In this document: positions 1-8,240 of the stretch, in pieces | Position numbering within the stretch: position 1 is the stretch's first letter | Layout: every line of letters starts with the position of its first letter | Assembly: GCA_029012425.1 (NCBI GenBank) | Contig: JAQXMB010000101.1 | Location: forward strand, 1 to 37,868 | From: a bacterium | Lineage (GTDB): Bacteria > Bacillota > Clostridia > Lachnospirales > Lachnospiraceae | Length of the DNA: 37,868 nt | Direction of reading: 5' to 3' | Notes under the pieces: generated by a model | What the model saw: the letters and a program-made list of their open reading frames with translations, nothing else | What the model was told of the DNA's origin: nothing | Databases searched by the model: none | Translations under genes and position numbers: made by a program

Positions 1-256
1 AACTATTCAGACCGCATCTCGATTTCGCTAAAGCTTCATCTCGATGTGGCTTCTTGCCAAAGAAATTTCCATAAATATCGTTGTTTATGCAAGCATAACC
101 CCGATATTTAATGAAAATTGCCTTGGCTCTGAATAGTTACATCAAATTATAGTTTAGACATCATCTCCGATACGAGCAAAAAAGGATGCTTTGAAGAAGC
201 ATGAGATCGTAAAGCGGGATTGTTTTGCGAATATCGAGGAGGGGGTCTGAACAGTT
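1..256. repeat. possible small repeat element with inverted ends
   Basis: No gene is visible in the first 407 bases. The window begins with AACTATTCAGACC (1-13), and its near-perfect inverted copy GGTCTGAACAGTT lies at 244-256 (12 of 13 match when reversed). A third, internal copy CTGAATAGTTAC lies at 129-140, also inverted relative to the first. This arrangement resembles a short non-autonomous element or REP-like repeat of about 256 bp. Because copy 1 starts at the first base of the window, its true left edge is unknown. There is no transposase. Confidence 0.35.
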
Positions 257-271
257 ACCCCAAAAAAGATT

Positions 272-337
272 AGAGGCTCATTTGAAAGGTATGATCTTGC
301 CGGTAAATCGGTAAAGCATATTTTTAGATGGGCCTCT
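272..337. other. long hairpin upstream of the redox operon promoter
   Basis: AGAGGCTCAT (272-281) can pair with ATGGGCCTCT (328-337): ten base pairs including one G-T, enclosing 46 bases. The right arm touches the -35 box at 337. No T-run follows, so it is not a typical rho-independent terminator. It could be the structured end of the upstream element or a regulatory cruciform. Confidence 0.35.
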
Positions 338-364
338 TGACATTTAAAAAGATGTTGCTATAAT
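337..364 (+). promoter_or_regulatory. sigma-A type promoter of the redox operon
   Basis: TTGACA (337-342) and TATAAT (359-364) both match consensus perfectly and are separated by 16 bp. Transcription would begin near 371, inside the tandem operator, and would read the polyferredoxin gene at 408. Confidence 0.85.
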
Positions 365-365
365 G

Positions 366-391
366 TATCAAAACGATATATCAAATTGATA
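366..391. promoter_or_regulatory. tandem 13-bp operator, candidate PadR site
   Basis: TATCAAAACGATA (366-378) is followed directly by TATCAAATTGATA (379-391); they differ at two positions. The second copy is a perfect interrupted palindrome (TATCAA-A-TTGATA). The pair abuts the -10 box and covers the expected start of transcription, so a bound protein should block transcription. The PadR regulator encoded as the third gene of this operon is the natural candidate, giving autorepression. That pairing is inference. Confidence 0.55.
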
Positions 392-407
392 GATAAGGAG
401 AATACAT

Positions 408-1145
408 ATGAAAAGACAAAAAATCAGAAAAGCGCTGATTTTAATCTCGCTACTGCTGTTTCCGATTACGATGAATTATTTATCGCCCTACCTGATTATT
501 CAGGGAGCATTTGAGCATGTTGTGAACGGAAGCTTTATCGTATTTTGCATCATGCTCATTTCTTCCATGTTCCTCGGTCGCGTGTGGTGTGGGTATCTTT
601 GTCCGGGAGGTGGCGCGCAGGAGTGCTTTGCGCAGGTGAATGAAGCCCCGGCAAAGGGAGGCTGGAGAAACAATATCAAATATGTCATCTGGATAATATG
701 GATTACTGCAATTATCGTTTTCTATGTATTGGGAAAAGGTGATGTGCGAATTGATTTCTTCTATATGACCGATTCCGGAATTTCTGTTTCGGAAATTGCC
801 AATTATATGGTCTACTATTTGGTACTTGTGCTTTTGACGCTTCCGGTGATGATTCACGGAAGACGCGCAATGTGCCACTATATCTGCTGGATGGCACCTT
901 TTATGGTGATTGGCTCAAGCATCGGAAGATTTTTGCATTTGCCGCAACTGCATATCGAGGCAGATAAGAGCAAATGTATTTCCTGTAAAAAGTGTAACAA
1001 GGCATGTCCGATGGGATTGGATGTGCAGTCGATGGTTCAGGCAGAGACGACACATAAATGCACCGAGTGTATTCAGTGCGGTGCCTGTGTTGACACATGC
1101 CCGAAGCAGGCGGTAAATTATAAATTCACATGGAGGAAATCATGA
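408..1145 (+). CDS. NapH/polyferredoxin-like membrane 4Fe-4S protein
   Basis: 245 residues. Several hydrophobic membrane segments (about 8-30, 40-58, 92-108, 132-150) carry two cysteine motifs typical of the NapH/CcoG-like polyferredoxins: CGYLCPGG (61-68) and CHYIC (156-160). The C-terminal tail has two ferredoxin-type 4Fe-4S sites, CxxCxxCxxxCP at 190-201 and 221-232. Proteins of this kind pass electrons between a membrane donor and a soluble partner. The ATG at 408 follows AAGGAG (395-400) with good spacing. The stop overlaps the flavodoxin start (ATGA), so the two are translationally coupled and the flavodoxin is a likely electron partner. The actual donor and acceptor cannot be read from sequence. 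Confidence 0.85.
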   Translation: MKRQKIRKALILISLLLFPITMNYLSPYLIIQGAFEHVVNGSFIVFCIMLISSMFLGRVWCGYLCPGGGAQECFAQVNEAPAKGGWRNNIKYVIWIIWITAIIVFYVLGKGDVRIDFFYMTDSGISVSEIANYMVYYLVLVLLTLPVMIHGRRAMCHYICWMAPFMVIGSSIGRFLHLPQLHIEADKSKCISCKKCNKACPMGLDVQSMVQAETTHKCTECIQCGACVDTCPKQAVNYKFTWRKS

Positions 1146-1618
1146 AAAGACGAGTAGTAGTATACTATTCTTTAACAGATAACACAAAAGAGGCTGCAGA
1201 GACAATTGCAGGGCGGCTGGATGCGGATTTATTCCGGATAGAGACGGCAAAGCCGATGCCGCAGAGTATGGCAAAGCAGATGTTTTTTGGCGGGATGCAG
1301 GCAACCTTTTGCATGAAGCCGAAGCTGAAAGCGCTGCCGACAAATTTGTCTTCTTACGACGAGATCATTGTTGGAACGCCAATCTGGGCGAGTAAAAATG
1401 CGCCTGCAATCAATACGCTGCTTGCATCGGGTAAAGTGAGAGAGCAGGTGACCGCAGTGTTTACTTTCAGTGGAGGCGGAGATAATGACAAGTGTATGGC
1501 AAAGCTTAGCGGGAAACTTCCGAACCTGAAAGCACAGGTTGCACTGGCAGACCGCAAAAATCCGTTGGCAAAAGAAAATGAAGCGCGCTTAGTAGCGTTT
1601 CTGAAGGAGATTTTGTAA
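1142..1618 (+). CDS. flavodoxin
   Basis: 158 residues with a flavodoxin fold. The N-terminal VVVYYSLTDNT matches the FMN phosphate loop (T/S-x-T-G/D-N-T type), followed by the EIIVGTPIWASKNAP loop that packs on the flavin ring and a FTFSGGGDND segment. It would be a soluble one- or two-electron carrier working with the polyferredoxin encoded upstream. An in-frame ATG at 1130 exists, but the ATG at 1142 is preferred because GGAGG at 1132-1136 lies five bases before it and it overlaps the upstream stop. The PadR gene begins in the last base of this gene's stop codon. Confidence 0.85.
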   Translation: MKRRVVVYYSLTDNTKEAAETIAGRLDADLFRIETAKPMPQSMAKQMFFGGMQATFCMKPKLKALPTNLSSYDEIIVGTPIWASKNAPAINTLLASGKVREQVTAVFTFSGGGDNDKCMAKLSGKLPNLKAQVALADRKNPLAKENEARLVAFLKEIL

Positions 1619-2166
1619 TGTCGAAAAGCAGAAAAATTGACATGGTGATTTTAGGCCTTTTGGCACATGAAAATCTGACCGGCTACGACATTAAAAAGAG
1701 AATCGATTCCAGTATCAGCTTTTTCTGGAAGGGAAGCTTTGGAAGCATCTACCCTTCCCTAAGTGCCATGGAGCAGGAGGGACTGGTATGCAAGGTATCA
1801 GATGCTCCGGAGAAGCAGGGACGCGAGAAAATCTGGTATGAGATTACGGATGCCGGAAGAGAAGCACTGATTATGTGGTTGCAGGAGACGAAGGCAACCA
1901 ATGATCTAAAATACGAGACACTGCTCAAAATCTTCTTTGGCGGAGTTGCCGACACCTCTGTCACGCTTGCGACTATCGAGGAATTTGAGCGTGAGACGCG
2001 CGAGACTTTACAGATTTTTTGGCTGTATAAAGCCAACCTTGAACGCGTGTTGGATAACAGGGATCATGTCTGCTACTATCTGACAGTTACCTTCGGAATA
2101 GAAACCTACGAGAGCTATCTTCGCTGGTGCGAGAAAGCGAAGGCGTTGCTTAAGAAGTATGAATGA
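1618..2166 (+). CDS. PadR family transcriptional regulator
   Basis: 182 residues. The N-terminal ~85 residues form the PadR winged helix: ILGLLAHENLTGYDIKKRI, then GSIYPSLSAMEQEGLV, then the wing EKIWYEITDAGREAL. The remainder is the longer alpha-helical dimerization domain found in the PadR/vir_act_alpha_C group, ending YLRWCEKAKALLKKYE. PadR proteins are usually repressors that respond to small aromatic or toxic ligands. TAATG coupling to the flavodoxin puts it in the same operon, where it probably controls its own promoter through the 366-391 repeat. The inducer is unknown. Confidence 0.88.
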   Translation: MSKSRKIDMVILGLLAHENLTGYDIKKRIDSSISFFWKGSFGSIYPSLSAMEQEGLVCKVSDAPEKQGREKIWYEITDAGREALIMWLQETKATNDLKYETLLKIFFGGVADTSVTLATIEEFERETRETLQIFWLYKANLERVLDNRDHVCYYLTVTFGIETYESYLRWCEKAKALLKKYE

Positions 2167-2214
2167 CTAGCAAACCCAATCATTAAGAATACCGCCAATG
2201 ATTCATTCGAAAGA

Positions 2215-2490
2215 AGTGACCCGATAACCAAGAACTTCAAAATTAGGTCATCCCAACAAGCAAAAAAGATGACCGGAACAGGAGAAATCGAAGAATCAAG
2301 TCACGCCAACAAGTAAAAAAGATGACTGGAACAGGAGAAATCGAAGAATCAGGTCACTCTGACAAGCAAAAAAGATGACCGAAATAGGGGAAACCAAAGA
2401 ATCAGGTCACCCCAACAAGCCAAAAAGATGACCGGAACAGGGGAAACCGAAAAAACAAGTCACTCCAACAGGCAAAAAAGATGACCGGAA
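2215..2490. repeat. 53-bp tandem repeat (minisatellite)
   Basis: Units start at 2215 (degenerate), 2268, 2321, 2374 and 2427, with a partial unit from 2480. The period is exactly 53 bp throughout. Each unit opens with GATGACC, carries a GGTCAC or AGTCAC near its middle that can pair with TGACC, and ends in a run of A. Because 53 is not a multiple of three and stops occur, it is not a coding repeat. The array lies between the padR stop and a terminator, so it would be in the 3' untranslated region of the redox operon transcript. Confidence 0.85.
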
Positions 2491-2495
2491 CGCTG

Positions 2496-2536
2496 AAAAA
2501 CGAGGCTGCACCAAATGGTGGCAGTCTCGTTTTTTG
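2496..2536 (+). terminator. rho-independent terminator after the redox operon
   Basis: AAAAACGAGGCTGCACC (2496-2512), loop AAAT, and GGTGGCAGTCTCGT (2517-2530) form a long stem with two single-base bulges or mismatches, followed by a run of six T. The A-run on the left could let it act in both directions. Confidence 0.85.
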
Positions 2537-2540
2537 TTTG

Positions 2541-2861
2541 CGAACCACGAGCATGCGTATTGCAGAGAGCCTAAGCTCTTTGCTCGCTTCTTGTCTTTGA
2601 TATACAGATCGCGACACCAAAGATTGCAACAGCAGAATCATTTGTAAGTGAAGGATGTCACTTCGCTAAATGACATTTGCATTTTCTTTTTTCCGAAATA
2701 TGCTAAACTTATCACAGTCAGAGAAGGCGCCCGCTTCAATAAAATGATGAGTAAAACCATTCTGTTTCAGTGGGGGTACAATCTGCGGTTGAGATCAAAG
2801 CATCAGGCGGATTGCAGGCAGTGACTGTAAGAGGAGGAAGATCCCCATTGAACTGCAGGTG
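2541..2861. other. non-coding stretch with small hairpins
   Basis: I see no convincing gene here. There is a compound inverted repeat (CGAGCA at 2548-2553 with TGCTCG at 2581-2586, enclosing AGAGC/GCTCT at 2566-2579). A second one is ATGTCA (2655-2660) with TGACAT (2671-2676). Neither is followed by a T-run. No riboswitch core was recognised. Confidence 0.4.
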
Positions 2862-3002
2862 ATGCTGCTCATCGGAACGATTGCTTACGCAGCATTTTCC
2901 TATTGCGTGGAGTGTGCGGGAATTCAGCTGGTGCTTTCAGCTGTCTGGCTGATTACGCTTTATTGTATCGACGGCGGAGTATTCTATTACCGGCAGAAAT
3001 AA
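2862..3002 (+). CDS. possible small membrane protein, start uncertain
   Basis: An open frame of 46 residues from the ATG at 2862, rich in hydrophobic residues in two blocks (about 1-12 and 21-36) separated by YCVEC, ending in a charged YYRQK. It would be a small two-helix membrane protein. No ribosome site is at the right distance from 2862. A good AGGAGG at 2832-2837 instead points to an in-frame ATT at 2847, nine bases downstream. So this is either a small gene with a rare ATT start or the remnant of a decayed membrane protein gene. I do not recognise a family. Confidence 0.3.
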   Translation: MLLIGTIAYAAFSYCVECAGIQLVLSAVWLITLYCIDGGVFYYRQK

Positions 3003-3078
3003 GTATCAGATGTCTGGTTTTGACTGTTAATATGTGTTATCATTTCGATAAGGAAAAAGAAAAGGGGAGTTACTTACA

Positions 3079-3999
3079 ATGATTGAGAAATTGAAAAAAC
3101 AGATGCATGAGTATTTTGTGGGAAAGGAAGAGATTGTTGAGAACTTTCTCATTTGCCTGTTTGCAGAGGGACATGTCCTGCTTGAGGATGTTCCCGGTGT
3201 CGGCAAGACAACACTTGCAAGAACCGTTGCGAAGTCGGTGGACTGTGATTTTGGAAGAATTCAGTTTACGCCGGACACGCTTCCGAGTGATGTCATTGGA
3301 ACCGAGATTTACAATATGAAGAGCGGAGAATTTGAGTTCCGTGAAGGTGCGATCATGCACCAGATGATCCTTGCGGATGAAATTAATCGAACCTCGCCAA
3401 AGACCCAGTCAAGTCTTCTTGAAGCGATGGCGGAAGGTCAGGTTACCGTGGGCGGGGAAAAGCATGTATTGCCACAGCCGTTTATGGTGATCGCCACACA
3501 AAATCCGGTTGATTTCATGGGGACCTATCCGCTGCCGGAAGCGCAGATGGACCGTTTCATGATGAAGCTTTCGATTGGCTATCCCTCGAAGGAGGAGGAA
3601 CTTCGCCTTGCAAAAAATACCCTTGAAGGAAAGATAACCGAACAGATTCTGTCAGTTATTTCTGCCGAGGATGTACAAAGAATTCAAAAAGAAGTTCAGC
3701 ATGTAACCATTACGGATGAGGTTCTTGAATATATTCATCAGATTATTGCGCTTACGCGTGCGGAGGAACGGTTTGTATTGGGAGCCAGTCCAAGAGCGTT
3801 ACTTTGTCTGATGCGTGCTTCGCAGGCAAAAGCCTATTTGAATGGAAGAGACTATGTGAAGCCGGATGATGTGAAGGCAGTCGTCGTACCGACACTGCAT
3901 CACCGCCTGACGCTTACCACAGAGGCAAAAATCGGAAAAGAGGATGTCGATAAGATTTTGCAGGCACTCACCGTGAAGGCAACCGTTCCGATGGGCTAA
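3079..3999 (+). CDS. MoxR family AAA+ ATPase
   Basis: 306 residues, the usual MoxR length. Walker A GVGKTT is at 40-45, Walker B MILADE at 96-101 followed by INRTSPKTQSSLLEAM, and sensor 1 ATQNP and the DRF arginine-finger region come next. MoxR ATPases act as chaperones in assembling or activating partner complexes and are typically encoded with DUF58 and transglutaminase proteins, as here. AGGGGAG at 3063-3069 fixes the ATG at 3079. It is the first gene of a three-gene operon; the DUF58 gene follows after 13 bp. A good upstream promoter was not identified with confidence. Confidence 0.93.
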   Translation: MIEKLKKQMHEYFVGKEEIVENFLICLFAEGHVLLEDVPGVGKTTLARTVAKSVDCDFGRIQFTPDTLPSDVIGTEIYNMKSGEFEFREGAIMHQMILADEINRTSPKTQSSLLEAMAEGQVTVGGEKHVLPQPFMVIATQNPVDFMGTYPLPEAQMDRFMMKLSIGYPSKEEELRLAKNTLEGKITEQILSVISAEDVQRIQKEVQHVTITDEVLEYIHQIIALTRAEERFVLGASPRALLCLMRASQAKAYLNGRDYVKPDDVKAVVVPTLHHRLTLTTEAKIGKEDVDKILQALTVKATVPMG

Positions 4000-4012
4000 G
4001 AGGAGCTGTGAT

Positions 4013-5173
4013 ATGAGAAGAAACCGAATGATATGGGGAATTCTGTGGATATTGTCGTTGGTGGGAATCAGCTTTTTTGGCGGCACGATCAGCTATGGAT
4101 TTTTTGCGGCAATGACTTTTCTGCCACTGATTTCTCTGCTGTACTTATTATATGTGTACTTTTTCTTTCATATTTATCAGGAGCTTGATAACCGGACACT
4201 GGTTGTTAATGAGACAATTCCATTTACCTTTATGCTGGTAAATGAGTATCCGTTTGCCTTTGTTGGAGTCAGAGTCCGCTTTTATTACTCTTTTTCAACA
4301 ATCAACGGACTGAGTGATGATACAGAATATGAGTTGCTTCCCCGGTCAGAGATAAAAAAAGTGACAAGGCTTACCTGCAAATATCGTGGGGAGTATGAAG
4401 TTGGAATTAAGACGGTCGAGATACAGGATTATTTTCGACTGTTTCGCATTTCGTATCATAATCGCAGTGCAATTCGTGCACTCGTTCGCCCACAACTCGT
4501 GCATCTGAGCGAATTGAAGCAGATTGATATGAGCCATGTGATGCGTGAGGCAAAGCTGCATCCGACGAATCTTGATGTACTTACCAGAGGGTATGTTCCG
4601 GGCGATGATATCCGTCAGATTCACTGGGCACTCACTGCCAGAAGCGGAGAACTCATGACCCGTGAGCGGATCGGTGAGGAGCAGCAGGGAATCGGCATCA
4701 TTTTGGAGACAGCCCGTTACAGTGAGAAACCCACAGATTATCTTCCTGTGGAAAATAAAATGCTTGAGTGTGTGTTGGCACTTGCGTTGTTCTTTGCCGG
4801 AAAAGGAATTCTTCTGCATACCTATCATCGAGAGGAAAAGCTTCGTATCAACAGCGTCGAGAAGATGGCGCAGTTTGATGATTTCTATAGCATGATTTCA
4901 GACATTCAGTTTGATGAACAGGAATCGCAGGAAAAGCTTTTCACAGAACTTTCTGCCAGACGCGATATTTTTATGTGTCATGCGGTGTTTCTCGTGCTGC
5001 ATACATGGAGTGAAGCGGCACACCGGATGGCTTTGAAGCTGAGCGAGAATCAAGTGTTTGTTGTGGTATATCTGATTACGGAACAATTGCCGGATGATAT
5101 ACAGTTTGAGGAAGCGGCAAAAATAAAAGTCATTCAGATTCCTCCGAATGCAAACCTGAAGGAGGTGCTGTGA
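4013..5173 (+). CDS. DUF58 membrane protein
   Basis: 386 residues. Two membrane helices near the N-terminus (about 7-25 and 28-50) are followed by a beta-rich stretch and the DUF58 signature at 191-216 (TRGYVPGDDIRQIHWALTAR, then a basic/acidic stretch to GEE), which leads into a von Willebrand A-like domain. DUF58 proteins accompany MoxR ATPases and are thought to be their partners at the membrane; the molecular role is not established. Its stop overlaps the start of the transglutaminase gene, so all three proteins are probably made together. Confidence 0.9.
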   Translation: MRRNRMIWGILWILSLVGISFFGGTISYGFFAAMTFLPLISLLYLLYVYFFFHIYQELDNRTLVVNETIPFTFMLVNEYPFAFVGVRVRFYYSFSTINGLSDDTEYELLPRSEIKKVTRLTCKYRGEYEVGIKTVEIQDYFRLFRISYHNRSAIRALVRPQLVHLSELKQIDMSHVMREAKLHPTNLDVLTRGYVPGDDIRQIHWALTARSGELMTRERIGEEQQGIGIILETARYSEKPTDYLPVENKMLECVLALALFFAGKGILLHTYHREEKLRINSVEKMAQFDDFYSMISDIQFDEQESQEKLFTELSARRDIFMCHAVFLVLHTWSEAAHRMALKLSENQVFVVVYLITEQLPDDIQFEEAAKIKVIQIPPNANLKEVL

Positions 5174-7365
5174 TGATTGCGTATTTTTATAGCCTGATTT
5201 ATGCGATGCCGGTATCTTTGCTCGCTGTTTTTGCAGGCAGATCCTATTTTGATTTTCCGGATGAATGGATGCCTGTAATTGTTCTGTCCATAGTTTTTTC
5301 AATGATGATTGCCGGCGTCAGACATATTGAGAAAAAATACAGATTCCTGATAATTGGAATTGTGCTTATATTGCTGCTCGGGGCATATTTCGTTATAAAA
5401 CCGGACGAGCGTATTGTTATTTTTCAGAAGTACAAATGGATAGGATGGATGATGATTCTTGCAATCGTATCCTATCTGGTCGGGCAGCTTTTTATCACAG
5501 CAGTTTGGGTGCGCCGCATTGCGGCTGTCCTGCTCGCAGCAGGGGCGGGAATTGCTTTGTTCAAGGGGTACGAACCGGAGAAAGCGCAGGTTGCGCTGGG
5601 CTTTTTTTTGATATTTGTAATTTTGGCTGAAGAGGTGCAAAGGAGCTGGAAAAAGAGCGGACATACGAAAGCCAAAGAACACATGGTAAGTGTTGCACCG
5701 TTTCTTGCGATTGCCTGCGTGATTGTGTGCAGGTTTCCGGCTCCGCAGGAGCCCTATGACTGGAGGGTGACGCGTTTTCTGTGTGAGCTTGCAGTGGAGA
5801 GTGCAAACAGAGTTTCCGGTCTGTTATTCCATCGTGTGGAGGAGTACGGAGAGGTTGGCTTTTCCGAGAATGGCGAGATGGCCGGCACGATCGGCTCAAG
5901 CGAGAAAGAAGTGATGGAACTGACCGGAGATAGCAATAGCGGCAGTATCCTCTATCTGTCCGGAAGAAGCTTTGACGCCTTTGACGGAAGGCACTGGACG
6001 GTCACAGCAAAGGAGGATGCACCAAGCCGGCTGCTTGATACCCTCGAGACGGATTGCGCTGTTCGAAAGTATGATCCCGGATATCGCTTTGATTATCTGA
6101 TTGACACAAAGGTGAATATTGAATACAGGCTGCATAATACGAGATACCTGTTTCTTCCGCCGAAAGCAGAATTGAGTGTCGCTGATATCTCGGGGTTGAA
6201 ATACGAAGAGCATGAAGATCATGTACTTGCAAAAAAACGGCTTTCCTATGGAACGGAGTATAAGATATTTTTTCATCGTATGAATCGCAATGCAGATATA
6301 TTCCGAGCACTTTTGCGGACGACCAAGCCCATTGATGAGGATGACTGGTATACGGAGCTTGGCAGAAAAGCGCTTCGTCAAAGGTCCGACTGCTCATACG
6401 ATCAATTCATGAACTATCGGAAGTATATCAACGATACATACAAAACAGACATTGTCCTGTCGGATGAGGTGAATCAGTGTTTGGAAGAACTGTTTGAGGG
6501 TGCAGAATCAGAAATTGATAAGCTGGAGCGCATGGAGGCCTGGCTGCATTCCTTCTCCTATTCTACCACGCCCGGAAAGCTGCCGGACCATGTACAGTCA
6601 CCGGAGCAGTTTCTGGACTATTTTCTGCTTGAAAAGCAGGAGGGTTACTGCGTTCATTTTGCATCGGCGTTTGCTATGCTTGCACGCGCAGAAGGATTCC
6701 CGACGCGTTATGTGCAAGGGTACTGTGTGAAGGGAGCAAACGGTAAAACGGTAACCGTGACTTCAAATATGGCACATGCATGGCCGGAGGTTTACATCGA
6801 GAATGTGGGCTGGATTCCATTTGAACCCACGCCCGGATATGAGCCGACAACACAGTGGAAGATACAAGACAGGGAGAAGACGAACCCGGTAAATTATCAT
6901 CAGATTCCGAAAAAAACAGATTCCGCAGATGTTTCTTTCCTGCCTGAAACAACTGAGACAGTCCAAAAAGGAAGCAACGATAACTGGCGTATCATTCTGC
7001 TGCCGGTTGCCGGTGCAATCATATTTTTGATCCTATATCTGCTGGTGTACCGTCTGATCATTCAGAGGAAAAACGATAAACTCGATGCGCAGGACAAGGC
7101 AATCGCCCTGTGCAAGCGAAATCTCAAGCGATTGTCAATGATTGGCTGGAAGCTAAAGCCGGGAGAAACCTTGGAAGAATTCGGCAGTCGGATTTCGGAG
7201 GAAATCCCGGAGTCGGTGACCTGTTTTATTGACTGTTATGAGCGTATGTCCTACGCGCAGACGCAGATTACGCCTGAGATGCTTGCAATCATCGAAGCAT
7301 CAGATAAGGAGCTTCTTGCACTGCTCAAGAAGAAAAACATGTTATACCGACTGTTTGTGTGGTAA
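5173..7365 (+). CDS. TgpA-type membrane transglutaminase-like protein
   Basis: About 730 residues. The N-terminal ~190 residues hold six or so membrane helices, then an extracellular region containing a transglutaminase-like core, then one more helix (~607-628) and a cytoplasmic tail. The catalytic Cys is at ~493 in GYCVHFASAFAMLAR, the His at ~535 in MAHAWPEVYI. The third position reads FEPTPG, with Glu where many families have Asp; both occur in TgpA-like proteins. Such proteins may cleave or crosslink surface peptides. A GTG at 5170 is possible, but the ATG at 5173 has better spacing from GGAGGT at 5161-5166. It ends 10 bp from the convergent gntR gene. Confidence 0.9.
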   Translation: MIAYFYSLIYAMPVSLLAVFAGRSYFDFPDEWMPVIVLSIVFSMMIAGVRHIEKKYRFLIIGIVLILLLGAYFVIKPDERIVIFQKYKWIGWMMILAIVSYLVGQLFITAVWVRRIAAVLLAAGAGIALFKGYEPEKAQVALGFFLIFVILAEEVQRSWKKSGHTKAKEHMVSVAPFLAIACVIVCRFPAPQEPYDWRVTRFLCELAVESANRVSGLLFHRVEEYGEVGFSENGEMAGTIGSSEKEVMELTGDSNSGSILYLSGRSFDAFDGRHWTVTAKEDAPSRLLDTLETDCAVRKYDPGYRFDYLIDTKVNIEYRLHNTRYLFLPPKAELSVADISGLKYEEHEDHVLAKKRLSYGTEYKIFFHRMNRNADIFRALLRTTKPIDEDDWYTELGRKALRQRSDCSYDQFMNYRKYINDTYKTDIVLSDEVNQCLEELFEGAESEIDKLERMEAWLHSFSYSTTPGKLPDHVQSPEQFLDYFLLEKQEGYCVHFASAFAMLARAEGFPTRYVQGYCVKGANGKTVTVTSNMAHAWPEVYIENVGWIPFEPTPGYEPTTQWKIQDREKTNPVNYHQIPKKTDSADVSFLPETTETVQKGSNDNWRIILLPVAGAIIFLILYLLVYRLIIQRKNDKLDAQDKAIALCKRNLKRLSMIGWKLKPGETLEEFGSRISEEIPESVTCFIDCYERMSYAQTQITPEMLAIIEASDKELLALLKKKNMLYRLFVW

Positions 7366-7375
7366 AAGAGAAATA

Positions 7376-8080
7376 TTAATAGTACAGCTGCCTGGAGCCG
7401 TCGATAGATTCCTGAAGATTTCGGATGGATGCATCCCATGCTCCGGGCAGATTTCTTGTCTTGATAAAATGAAACAGATTTTTCGTGTTTTTTATCAGCT
7501 CCTCACATCCGTACAGCTGACAATAACGGGTCCAGAGTGCACAGATGGGACCTTTCGAGGAGCTGTAGAACAACGGTAAAAAAGTATTCTGGCTGAGAAT
7601 GCACAGCTCATGATGGAAAGAATAGCACTTGTCAGCCGTCTCGGTGGGAGAGTTGGTTGCTGCCATCTCGTTAATCAGATGTTCAAGGGTAGCAATTTCT
7701 TCGTCAGAAATCGAAGGGATTACTTTGTTCAGAATAAAATTTTCCATGAGCATGCGCATTTCAATTAAGGACTTGATCTCTTCGCGCCGCATCATGCCGC
7801 TGTTATAACTCATAATCGATACAAATGTTGCAAGCGTACTGTTCCGGCGATAATCGGAGACGAAGATTCCGACGCGCGGACGAATCTCGATAAAGCCTTT
7901 TGCGGCAACCTCTGAGAGACCGACATTTACAATCGTACGGCTGATACCCATCTGTTCGGCGAGAACGCGCTCGGAAGGCAGCTTATCTCCTATCTGAAGT
8001 CGTCCGGAGAGAATCATGGCTTCCAATTCTTTTACAAAGAGCTCCTTCAAAGAAGGGGCTTCTATTTTTTTAAATTCCAT
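7376..8080 (-). CDS. FadR-type GntR family transcriptional regulator
   Basis: 234 residues. The GntR winged helix is at the N-terminus (GDKLPSERVLAEQMGISRTIV, then the wing IEIRPRVGIFVSD), and the C-terminal helical FCD ligand domain includes FHHELCILSQN. FCD regulators respond to small organic acids or fatty-acid-type ligands. The start is the ATG at 8080 with AAGGAGG seven bases upstream; an upstream in-frame Met at 8119 lies at the predicted transcription start and is rejected. It is divergent from the oxidoreductase/hypA operon. Each of the two promoters has a TGGTnnnACCA-like site, so it likely represses both itself and the oxidoreductase. The ligand is unknown. Confidence 0.9.
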   Translation of the reverse strand: MEFKKIEAPSLKELFVKELEAMILSGRLQIGDKLPSERVLAEQMGISRTIVNVGLSEVAAKGFIEIRPRVGIFVSDYRRNSTLATFVSIMSYNSGMMRREEIKSLIEMRMLMENFILNKVIPSISDEEIATLEHLINEMAATNSPTETADKCYSFHHELCILSQNTFLPLFYSSSKGPICALWTRYCQLYGCEELIKNTKNLFHFIKTRNLPGAWDASIRNLQESIDGSRQLYY

Positions 8081-8104
8081 TATGCAGACCTCCTTGTGTG
8101 GCTC

Positions 8105-8117
8105 GTGGTAATACCAC
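8105..8117. promoter_or_regulatory. GntR operator 1, at the gntR promoter
   Basis: GTGGTAATACCAC is a perfect interrupted palindrome and contains TGGTnnnACCA, the type of core bound by FadR-subfamily GntR proteins. It begins eight bases beyond the gntR -10 box, covering the start of transcription, as expected for autorepression. Confidence 0.75.
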
Positions 8118-8125
8118 ATGCCTGG

Positions 8126-8154
8126 ATTATATCAAAGACAAAATCCGAATGCAA
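8126..8154 (-). promoter_or_regulatory. promoter of gntR
   Basis: Read on the minus strand, TTGCAT (8154-8149) and TATAAT (8131-8126) are separated by 17 bp. Transcription should start near 8119, immediately before operator 1. Confidence 0.8.
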
Positions 8155-8193
8155 CAAATAATGCATAAAAATACCCGAAAAATAGCGCTTTTC

Positions 8194-8222
8194 TTGACAA
8201 AAAAAGCGGCGGATGATATAGT
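8194..8222 (+). promoter_or_regulatory. promoter of the oxidoreductase/hypA operon
   Basis: TTGACA (8194-8199), 17 bp, TATAGT (8217-8222), with an extended -10 TGA directly before it (8214-8216). This is a strong promoter, consistent with a need for repression by the divergent GntR protein. Confidence 0.85.
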
Positions 8223-8240
8223 CTAGACAAGAGATAACAA

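Noticed and set aside
480-878. Minus-strand ORF of 132 residues inside the polyferredoxin gene
   Set aside because: It is the complement of a gene with clear Fe-S motifs; composition is unlike a normal protein.
2215-2490. CRISPR-like array
   Set aside because: The repeats are contiguous with a fixed 53-bp period and drift along their length; there are no constant repeats separated by unique spacers and no cas genes.
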